Shown here: positions 22,801 to 34,800 of the stretch, in pieces | How positions within the stretch are numbered: the stretch's first letter is position 1 | Layout of the letters: each line of letters opens with the position of its first letter | NCBI GenBank assembly: GCA_963971305.1 | Contig: OZ020304.1 | Coordinates: 3,906,001-3,970,000, forward strand | Direction of reading: 5' to 3' | DNA length: 64,000 bases | Origin: Arcuatula senhousia | Taxonomy: Eukaryota > Mollusca > Bivalvia > Mytilida > Mytilidae | Translations under genes and position numbers: made by a program | The notes under the pieces: generated by a model | What the model saw: only the letters and a program-made list of their open reading frames with translations | Database searches by the model: none | Told to the model about the DNA's origin: nothing

Positions 22801-25800
22801 ATAGACTTATTATTATTTCCATGGAAAGATGGTGACTTCAGATAATATTTGGAACTTTCACCATTATTGTGGTAACTTCAGATGATATTATGAACTTAAA
22901 CCTTTTTACCTTTATTATACCCCCCCCCCCCCCCCCCCCCGCAAACAAAGTTTGGGGGGTATATAGTAAACACCCTGTCTGTCCGTCCGTCCGTCTGTCC
23001 GTCTGTCCACATAACTCGTAAGCACTTCTCCTCCTAAACCCCTTGAAGGATTTTGCTGAAACTTTACATGAAGGAATTACATCATATGTAGATGTGCATG
23101 AAGAATTTTCATCACAATCAGACATCATTCAGGGGAGATAATTGGACTTAGACTTTTTAAATACATTATTCAATGGGAGACCTCGTAAGCGCAACTCCTC
23201 ATAAACTGCTTGAAAGATTTTTATGAAACTTTACATGATGGAAGTACATCATATGTAGATGTGCATGAAGAATTTTCATTACAATCAGACATCATTCAGG
23301 GGAGATAATTGAACCAAGACTTTTTAAATACATTATTCAATGGGAGACCTCGTAAGCACAATTCCTCCTAAACCGCTTGATTTTGATGAAACTTTACCTG
23401 AGGGAAGTACATCATATACAGATATGCAGGAATAATTTTCATTGCTCTTGGATATTATTCAGGGGAGATAATTGGACTTAGACTTTTTAAATACATTATA
23501 CAACGGGAGACCTTGTAAGTGCAACTCCTAAACTGTATGAAGGATTTTGATTAAACTTTTCATGAAGGAAGTAATCATATGTAGATGTGCATGAAGAATT
23601 TATATTGCTCTCGGTTATCATTGAGGGGAGATAACTGGACTTGAAATTTGTTTTTACAGTACAGAGTCCAATATGAAGCGGGGGTTATTTTTTTTGTGAG
23701 CTAGCTCACAGTATTACTTGTTAATACAGGTATAGGTGAGATGGTGACCTCAGACGACATTATGAACTTTGAACTTTGCTATTTTTAGGTATAGGTGGGA
23801 TGGTGACCTCAGATGACATTATGCCTATTTTACCAAACAGTGGAGAAAAACTGCCAGATAATATAACAAAAAACTTTTTTGACTGTTTGATTTACTACTT
23901 GGTGTCTGAGGTTTGTATGCCAGAAAATTTGCAAATTGCATCTGGAAATGCTTTTTCAAGCATTTACAGGTATCCTTATAACTTTGTTAAAATGTTTCAT
24001 ATTTTATAATTTTGAAATAGGACAATACAGTTTCATGGCTAACTTAAGCATCCAGCACTTTCGCCTCATACATTCCTTACATTTGAAAAAGTGTCTAAAC
24101 AAAAGTCTTAAAGGAGTTTAATTTATCTCCAAGCATGTATGTTCAAATATTCTGTAGAAATTTTAAACAAATTGCAAAAGAATTTAAGGTTTGTAGTAGA
24201 AGTAGGAGAATTAGAATGTGTACATTTTTGTCAATATATTACTGTTCTATGAAAATAAGCCATTTAAAGTAACTTTTAAAGGGAAACTACAATACATGTA
24301 TTGATAAAACTGTCTGATAAATAACAAAATAAAACAATCTGCATTTATTTGCTGTAGACATGTGCTCAAATTAAAATGGTATTTCCATATCTGTTTTAGG
24401 AGTAGATGCATAAAGTTTTGTTTTAATTGCAGGTCTAATTATGGTTAATGATGAACTTTATGACAAATGGTATTCCCATATCAGTTATAGATGTATTAAG
24501 TTTTGTTTTAATTGCAGGTCTCTAAGATTGAGTGGATGAATGAACACATGAGAGAAACTGGATTTGTCTTCCTTTTTGATAAGTTTAAGTCGTCCTATGT
24601 TCAATGGTTGTTACCAGACTTTGATAAATCATTCAGTATATATTCTCCCAATCTAGGTAAGTGTAGAAGAATTTTTATGCCCCATCTACAAAAGTACTTA
24701 TTTTATGTTGGGAAAAATATTCAGTATTATTCAGTCATTTAACTTGACTTTCTCTTTGTTTATAGACATTTATTCATTACAATGTATTACAATGGGTCTT
24801 GGATTAAATTAACTAATTGCAATATTTTCAATGAAATATAAATTACAACAAAGTTCCAGACAATAAATTTTGCTACACCTGACACGCGATTCGTCTATTC
24901 AAGACTCATCAGAGGCGCTCTACCAAATTTTTTTTTAATGCCAAACACTGAATGAATATGAAGAGCATAAAGAACAAATATACCAACAAAAAATCCGAAA
25001 ACTAGAAACCAAATTATGACTAAGGCCATCCTATGTCTGGGCTAGGAAGAGACTTAGGCTTTTGACAATTTTGAAATTTAAAAGGATGATTTATAGCTTT
25101 GATGTGTTCGCCAACACAAAAGTGTTGATGCCGGAGCGGGCTAACCTCGGGGAATTAAAACTCCACCACCAGCGCTAACCATTACGGATGTTAGAAATAT
25201 AAATTACAACAAAGTTCCAGACAGATAACAGCCTTGGTTGTAAAATAACAGACACTGCTTGCCATTTTGTGAAAATAGTTAGATTGAACAACAATTCCAA
25301 GGTCATTGGATGAGGACATTAGGTTATTTGCCATCTTATGGCAAGAGAAAGCATAGCTTATATACAAATATTCTTAACTTAGGACAAACACTGATATTTT
25401 TCACTCAGCGTAGAAATTATAAACTGTTCTTTTAAAAACAACTTTAGTCGATAGCCATTTACATGTATACGTAGCTTCTTAAACTTATTTATTTACAGAA
25501 ATCCCCAGTGTCAGAAACATAGAATCACTGTCAAGTAAGGAACTGCCTAATAATGTAACAGAATGTAGATACTCCTATATCAAATGGCTGGCTCACTTCA
25601 TGGTTAATAGGAAAGATGATACAGTAAACAGGTAGGGTTCAAATTAACAGAATGTAGATACTCCTATATCAAATGGCTAGCTCACTTCATGGTTAATAGG
25701 AAAGATGATATAGTAAACAGGTCAGTTTAAATTAACAGAATGTAGATACTCCTATATCAAATGGCTGGCTCACTTCATGGTTAATAGAACAGAACATAAC

Positions 25801-28800
25801 ATAAAAAGGATTAAATAGACCTATCTAATTTTCAATGTCATCTAAATAATATGAAAATAAATGATTTTAATAATTTCAACAAATGATTTCCATGCACATA
25901 GTAAATATATCTTATGTCAAATATGCATTGAAAGTCCACCACAGAATGCATATGTCAAAAACCTTTGTCAGTCTTTCGTCGGCTGCATGTCCAAAGCTAA
26001 TGAATATCCATATTAGGCCTCTAATGTGCAGCTTTACCATGCTGGGCTCTTGGTGTTTAATTTTATGTAATTACTTTTTCCACCAATTTAACTTCATCTC
26101 TACACAGTTTTTGTCTCACCTGCGACTTTAGTCGCTGAAGGCGAGACATAGATATTACTTTCCTGCGATGGCAACATAATTTTTGTCTCGCCTGCGAAGC
26201 AGAGCAGGACATAGGTGTTACTTTACCGGCGGCGGCGACGGCAGCGTTATAACTTTTTGGAAAAGTTTTATGAGCACCTCCATATCTCAAGAACTATAAG
26301 TCCTAGGTTGATGAAACTTGGTATGCATATGCCCCAGTAGTAGCTTAGCACAGTTGCATCCCCATCTTTTGACCTTGACCTTGATTTTCCGGTTGAGTGA
26401 CTCTGACAATTTTCAATACATATAATAGCAATGGAAAAGTTTTGCGAGCAGCTTCATATCTCAAGAACTATAGGTCCTAGGTTGATGAAACTTGGTATGC
26501 ATATGCCCCAGTAGTAGCTTAGCACAGTTGCATCCCCATCTTTTGACCTTGACCTTGATTTTCCGGTTGAGTGACTTTGACAATTTTCAATACATATAAT
26601 AGCAATGGAAAAGTTTTGTGAGCACCTCCATATCTCAAGAACTATAAGTCCTAGGTTGATGAAACTTGTTATGCATATGCCCAAGTAGTAGCTTGGCACA
26701 GTTGCATCCCCATCTTTTGACCTTGACCTTGATTTTCCGGTTGAGTGACTTTGACAATTTTCAATACATATAATAGCAATGGAAAAGTTTTGCGAGCACC
26801 TCCATATCTCAAGAACTATAGGTCCTAGGTTGATGAAACTTGTTATGCATATGCCCCAGTAGTAGCTTAGCACATTGCATCCCCATCTTTTGACCTTGAC
26901 CTTGATTTTCCGGTTGAGTGACTTTGATTATTTTTATTGCATATATTTGCAATGTTTAAGTTCTATAAACATCTTTTGATCTCAGAAACTAAAAATCCAT
27001 GTAAATTCAAAATATAATGGAAGTAAGAAAGAATATTTGTTTCTGATGATGCCGGCAGGCGAGACATACTTTAGTGTTAACTCTTGTTTTTGTAAGACTT
27101 ATGTGAAAAATGAATTACAAGAAAAGTATAATAGCTAGGAATCTGATATCTGGTATACAGACACTTCGGTTTATGGTCTATGGCTCTATGCAACTTGTGC
27201 CATGCCATTTTACCCTGGTCCCATTTTCATGGTTCAGTGACTCTGTGGACTTAGATGATGTTTTGGGCCAAAAAACCTCTTTGTAAGACTTTTTGTGGAA
27301 AATGAATAAAGTGAAAAGTATAATACCTATGCATCTGATATCTGGAGTACAGACGCCTGGAGTTATGATCTATACAACTGACACCATGTCCTGTGACCTT
27401 GACACAATTTTCATGGTTGAGTTACTCTGTAGACTTAGATGTTTTTTGTGGCCAAAAAAAACCCTTTGTTAGACTTTTGTGGAAAATGAATTACAAGAAG
27501 AAAAGTATAATAGCTAAGCATCTGCAATTTGATATTCGGATAGTTCAGGTTTATGGTCTATGCAACTGGCACCATGCCATTTGACCCTGACCCCAATTAC
27601 ATGGTTCAGCGACTCTGTGAACTTAGATTTTTTTTTTCAGGCCAAAAAACTCTTTTGTAAGACTTGTGGAAAATGAATTGAGTGAAAAGTATAATAGCTA
27701 GGAATCTGATATCTGGTATACAGACACTTCAGCTTATGGTCTATGGCTCTATGCAACTTGTGCCATGCCATTTTACCCTGGTCCCATTTTCATGGTTCAG
27801 TGACTCTGTGGACTTAGATGATTTTTGGGGCCAAAAAACCTCTTTGTAAGACTTTTTGTGGAAAATGAATTAAGTGAAAAGTGTAATACCTAGGCATCTG
27901 ATATCTGGTATACAGACACCTGGAGTTATGGTCTATGCAACTGACACCATGTCCTGTGACCTTGATAGATGATTTTAGGGACAATTAAAACTTTTGTGGA
28001 AAATTAATTACAAAAATAAGTTGAAAGTATAATAGCTAGGCATCTGAAATTTGGTATACAGACATTTGAGGTTTCAGTATACACAACTGACACCATGTTG
28101 TGTGACCCTGACCCCATTTTCACGGTTCAATAACTTTGTGAATGTAGATGATTTTTTGGTGGAAAATGAGTTAAGTGAAAAGTATAATATTATATATAGC
28201 AAGGCATCTGATATTTCGGGATTATGCTATACACAACTGACTTCACCATGTTATGTGACCTTGACCCCGTTTTCATGGTTGAATGACTTAGTGAATGTTG
28301 GTCTTTTTTCATTGTTTCTCAATAATTATGGTATCTAGAACACACTTTAGACATTTTTGTGATGATTAAATGGAATTCTGTCATCTGTCACATGACCTTG
28401 ACGTTAACTTTTCTGAAGGCCCAGCTAGACCTTCAATGAGTTCTGTGATGGTGCCGACAGGCAAGACATACTTTAGTGTCATCTTGTTAACTATTGTAGT
28501 GAGCCAGTTCATACAACAGAAGAAGCTACAGATGTAGAAAGCTCCAAGGAACAGATGGAGTTCCGTACTAACACAGGTGAGAGAATTCCTGGAAGTAATA
28601 CTAGTACCCTTTCTACTGGTTCCCATAACTCAGAGAACGACTCTATGAATTCCAGTCTATGTTACGAGGAGTTTGGACCTGAGAATGACATTGTCAGACA
28701 TGTGTTGATGTCCACCAGAGAAAATGTCAACTTTATACATGAATCTTTTAGACAGGTAATAATTAAATGACATTGGCATTTTTACATTAACAATGATACT

Positions 28801-31800
28801 GTCTTTGATAAATGAGAATTTGTCAATGATATTACAATAAAAGATAAATTTTACAGATGTTTTAGTTTATAAATATTTCCAAGATCAGAATTGTAAGCAG
28901 GAAAATGCATTGATACATTTTTGTACCGAGATCAAGAAAGTAAAATGATGATCTGTGTATCTCTGTTTTGCTCTAAGAATTCATTGTTTATTAAGTTATT
29001 ATGCCAATGTGTTGCAAAAGAACGTTTAGGAGTCACTTTGACACTAACTGTTGTCTTGGGTTGTTGTCCTGCAGCGTCACAAATTTTTCCGTCTCAGTTT
29101 TCTGGGCAGCCTCATGACACAGCCTCTTGATATTTGGCATGTAGCTCCACCCAAGAGTACTATAAGGTGTGAAGTGATCTTATAGCCGTAACTCATCTAC
29201 TTCCTGTTAACTGAATATTTTATGACGCAGGCGACATTCGTCTTCCATGGAAGACAGCCATTCTAGTGTTATTATAAACTGGCTATGATAATCTTTTGTA
29301 AATAATAATGAATTTAATCGGACATCTAGAACAACTGAAAAAATCAACAAAATAATGAAAATTTATTTAAATGTGTGAGACAGCAGTTTTAATGTTTTTC
29401 ACATATTTTCTTAATTTAAATGGATGTCACCTGTCCAATAATTACTTTTCAAATGGTAAATGGATCCATTTAAATATCTTCCTGAATTGATATGCTTCAT
29501 AACATAGTACTGACAACAGCTGCTTTTTGGCTCACCAACTTCACTGACCTAATATGAAACCTCTTTCTCCTCTAAGACACCTCATTGCAAAAAAGCTGCT
29601 GGTGTCATTTAAATTCTGTTGAAAAAGGTACCACTTTTAAGAATTAGAAAACAGTTGTAACATTTATTCACTGCTCTTAATAGAGGGACAGATAACAAAC
29701 TATAATTTGTCATATTAATATATAAATAGTTGATTTGTAAATCTATATTTTCTCTTTCAGACCTTATTGTTTACATTTAAGCAGTCTAAAGCCATCAAAG
29801 CTGTGATTGGGGTATATAAAGAATGGTTTCAAGTAAGTTTCATTCTGGAAAACAGCCCTGTAAAACAGAAACCTCATGCAAATATTTCACTGCTTGTTAT
29901 CCTTGTAAAAAATAGCTAGTTTCAAGCTGAGGGTTTATAAATATGATAAAACTATCAAGTTGCAATTGTTATAAAATTGGAATAAAACATATTGTGTTAA
30001 AAAAAAAAACTTTTGAACAATCTTATTTGGGCCCCACATCTTTCCATGCAATGAGTATGCAGCCACCCCATAGTTTTCACTTTGTCCATTCGTCTGTCTG
30101 TACTCAATTTTTTGTGAACTATGTGCCTATTAAAATGTCATGTAAATCCATTAAATATTTTTGGAAAAACTTGATTTTTTGCTGATAGGGTTCTTACTGA
30201 CATTGTCAGCATTCTAGTATTCCAATTTAAATAAAGACTTACATTGTGCATAATGTTTTGGTGAAAAGGAAAAAATTATATTAGAAAAACAATAAAACAA
30301 TTAAAAGATAAGTGATAGTGGCATTGTTGCACTGCATGCTTGGGTTTGGTTTGTAAGTGATTAGTCACTTTAGAATGTTTGCATTAATCATATTTAACTT
30401 TTCCACACTTAAAAGAAACCCACATTTTAAGTTTTAATTTTCGCGCAAGAAGCTTAAACCAGCTTTTCTATTATTTCCAGATACATGCATGTAAGATAGC
30501 ATGATGATAGATGATATTGTTTTATTATATAGATGAAATATCCTGATTTCCTAGTTAGATAAATTTCCAGATGCTCACTTAGTGAATTACAGGATTTATT
30601 TCTCTCGCGTGTAATTTTATTTCACCCTCCTGAAGTTTCCTACAAAAAATAAATGACATAGATTAGTACACGATAGAAGTTCATCGTTCAATAATTTCAT
30701 TTGTTTTCATTATTTTGATGATGTATTTGCCACATTTGTTTGATTTATCTATATAATAAAAAGTATAACTAAGTTGGGGTGCTGATTATCAATTTTAATG
30801 TCACTTGTGTTAAATAATGCAAAGAGATTCAATTTGTGCACGGAACAAGTTCAGCGCACTTGTTGAATCCCGCCGTTATTCAACACTTATGACATTAAAA
30901 TTGATATTAGCCATCCCTCATAAGTTATACTTTAAATATCTTCTAAGATGATTTGTTAAATAAGTAACAATAAGCATCATGAACAATAAAGTTTTATGAC
31001 TGTTTGGTTAATTTTTCCAATTATAGCTTTCATAGTCCAATTTCAGAAAACCCTGTATGCATGAGTTGGTCCTCAACTTAACCATTTAGTGCATGAATTG
31101 ACCTACTAACATTTCTTTGTTTACCAGCATGCAGAAAGCAAACCAGTATTCATGCAAGAACCTTGTGACTTGGAGCATGGGAATCGACTAAGTCGTGAAA
31201 TAGCAGATCTAACCTCGTCTATTCTCTGTGATATCGTGGAAGAAGATGCTTCATCTGAAGTATGTAGATAATAAGGAGCTGTCATGTAAAAGGTGGCTCT
31301 TTATAGATACTGCCCTATCCATATGTTTGATTGTCTCTAGATGATAGATGTATATTATTTGGATTTTTATACTCCTGCTATGACATGTAGGAGGGCATTA
31401 AGTTTAACTCATGTTCGTCCTTCTGTATGAATTTCTGTTAATCTTTTCTCGGAAGCCGTACATGAGAATGATAACAATTTTGACATGGTTGTTCAGGATT
31501 ACAAATTGTATGTCCTTAGCTGCTTTATTGCCACTACTCCCTGTTTTAGACTGGGCAGATATGAAAATTTCATTAAAGCCTCTCTCGGTAGTAATACATA
31601 AGGGTAAAAACGTCAGAAATGTTTGAATCTTTGCAACATATATGCTTCTAGTGATGTTAAACTTGGGTTTTTTCTATTATTTGTATATTTTGCTGTTTTG
31701 GGCTCTACACAGGGGCATCTGTGTCCCATGGACACATTCTTCATTCTTATACCACTGCAAAAAAAATTGTGGATGTATAATGCTATGATGCTGTTTGCGT

Positions 31801-34800
31801 CTGCGTTTTCTGTTAACTTAAGTGTTCCCACAATAACTTTAGTTCTAGTTATTCGATTGCTATGAAATTTAAGAATGATGTTCCTTATCTTACAAGGATG
31901 GATGGGATTGATTTTGGGGGTTTCCCCTTTTTTTGTTCAGAAATTAGGGGCCAAAAATGCTATTTCTTTGTTTGTTGTCACGATTACTTCAGTTTAAGTT
32001 GTCTGATTGCTTTGTAATTTAGTAGTGATGTTTCTTATCATAAAAGGATGGATGGGATTGATTTTGGGGGTTCCCCCTTTTTTCGTTAGGAAATTGGGGG
32101 CCCAAAAGGGGCAAAAAATTCAAATATTTTATTTGTTCCTACAATAACTTTTGTCCTAGTTAGCCAATTAGTATGAAATTTGTCAATGATGTTCCTTACC
32201 ATTAAAGAATGGGCCTGATTGAATTTTTTGTGTCCCCCCTTTTTTCCCCATTATGTAATTAGGGGCCGAAATTGAAACTTAATATTTTTGGTCCAATTTT
32301 GAATTTTTTTTTGCAAGTTTATTCTTGTCAAGTAGCGAATCAAAATTGAGAATTAATTTTTGCCACCATCCCCTTTTTCACCTGTTACGGAATTAGGGGC
32401 CTAAAGGGGCATTAATCAAAACTTTTTTTATTTCTGGTCCGATTTTGAAAATTTTTTTTGCAAGTTTAATTTTGTCAAGTAGCGAATCCAATTTTTAGAA
32501 TTAATTTTTGCGACCACCCCCCATTTCACCTGTTAGGGGTCAAAAAGGGCATTTGACAATTTTATTTTGCAAGTTTATTTTTGTCAAGTTGCAGATATAT
32601 TTTTGTGTCCCTTTTTTACTGTTATGTTATTAGGGACCAAAAGGGGCCAAAATTGTAACTTTTTTATTTCTTATCCGATAAAAAAAATTGTTTTGCAAGT
32701 TCTTCTTTGACAAGTATTGATTCCAAATTTGAGAATTCATTTTTGCTACCCCACCTTTTTTTGCTCGACATTACCTAAGGGACTGTAATCATAATTTTTT
32801 TTAATTTTTGGTTTGATATTTGATTTTTTTTTAACCAAACATTATTCTTTTCAAGAGTAGAATACAAAATTGAAAATTCATATTTTTACCTCCTGAGTCG
32901 AAAGTCCATCAGAGAAGCATGTGTCAAAAACCTTTGTCAGTCCACCATGGGCTGAATGGGTCCAGAGTGATAGACTATCCATATTGGACCTAAAACATAC
33001 AGGGTTCGACATGTTGCGGTTGTATCATGCTGCGCTCGGCGAAGCTTTTTATTTTGTTTCAAATAAACATACCGTAATTGGTCTTAATACTATTAAAAAT
33101 AAAGTGTAGGTTTTCAAAATATCTTAAAAAGTGGAGAGAAAATAATAATATTTTCGTTTACATTTATGCATCAATTGATTAATGTATTTTCATAATGGGA
33201 TGGGTAGTTCATTTGTTTGTTATTATTCCTAGTTTTTAACATTAATTTGATGTAGGAAAAAAAAAGCTAAAATTAATTGAAGATTTTTGAATAATTGTCC
33301 TTGGAAATGATAAAAATATTCTGCCTATTTCATAAATCCTTGCGTTTTGAATGTATCCCCTTAACTAGTTACATCAACCCCCCTCAGTAACATTGACTTC
33401 CCTTGGGTTAAGGGTGCACTATAGATATCCTAAGCTTTAAGAAAAAACAGCTTTTTGCATGTGGTGCCCCACTGGAATTAATTGCTAGAGTTATATTGCC
33501 TGTAGGGGAAAATATGTTTGGCTGTATAGAATTACCAGTGGTATGGATGTACTACATATATACTGTATGAACTTGCTAATTTTACTTTTTCTAAAGTTAA
33601 AAAATCATGACTATAAAGTATTTAATGTTATAAGAAATAAGTGAATAATAGTTACTGTTTTTGTGGAAATTTGGCAGGGTGATATTTTCAAAATTTTATT
33701 ACATAACCTTTCGTGTTGGGGATAATTTTGCGTTTGTACTGATTTTTTATTCTTTGCTTAATGAAAGAGCCATTTGCACAGGGGATATTTTCTTGGACAT
33801 TTTGAGATTGTAAATTAAAGGAATCTAACCACCACCAGTAAAATTTCCACTTTACAGTCCTGAGTAGATTGAAAAATTAAAAAGGAAGAAGATACCACAA
33901 AACACCTAGTGATGACTGTTTGAATGCTTTACCATACTAGATGCAGAGTGGTACCAATGTCAAAAGTCTAAAAGGGCAAAGACAAAACCTGTAAACACAA
34001 ATGGGATTAGCATGAAGAAATTCAAAAACAACTGCATAGCAATCAATAATGTGAACTCAAGTTGTAACAAGAGTAAATTAATGTGCTGTGGAAGATAAAG
34101 CAGTTCCTGTTTGCCATAGCACACCTGTTGCGCTACCAATACAATAAGTCTATGAACATAAACAAGGCTCATTCATTTATTTAAAATAAGCCACCACATG
34201 GTAAGACATTCATAAATAAAACTCGAAATTTTTTTTTTTTACTTTAATAAAGGCAATAATTTCAAACATTTATTTGTATTTGACAGGAGTCTGCACTGAT
34301 GAGTTCAGGTAGAAGTAAGCCTTCGTCGTCAGAGAAGTTAGACAAGACAGGTGTATGTATACGTAATCCGTCTTATCTCGGAGCCATAGAAGATCTGGCT
34401 GAAGACCACAAATGTTGTGATGTACAAGCCGGAGTACAAAAAGTTTATCAGATCTTCATCACTAATGCTGCCAATGTCTTCCTTCTGAGGACAGAGGATG
34501 GGGATCTAATCATGGAACAGGTCTGGTCAAAATCTTAAATTAGATGCAACTGCTTTCAATATTTGATGATTTTGATTTACTGATTAAGTGGTTTAGAATA
34601 AAAAACTCAAATTTAATAATGAATAACAGGAATTGTGCAGTAAAAAAGAAGGCAATCTTTGAAAAAAATCAATGAAATGTTAACATGATGAAAAGGACTT
34701 TTAAAAAGTGTTAGATAGGGTCTGTGTTAAATTCAAAATATTCCATAATCAATAATTGATTAATGCAGATTGTCATGACAATGTTATATTACATTGACTC

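Noticed and set aside
22921..22940. Poly-C run as a regulatory G-quadruplex
   Set aside because: It is the usual start of a dispersed bivalve repeat and its length may be a sequencing or assembly effect; nothing else supports a function.
26454..26873. 139-codon ORF, minus strand, with internal repeats
   Set aside because: It is the translation of the 174-bp tandem array; 174 is divisible by 3, so the frame stays open by construction.
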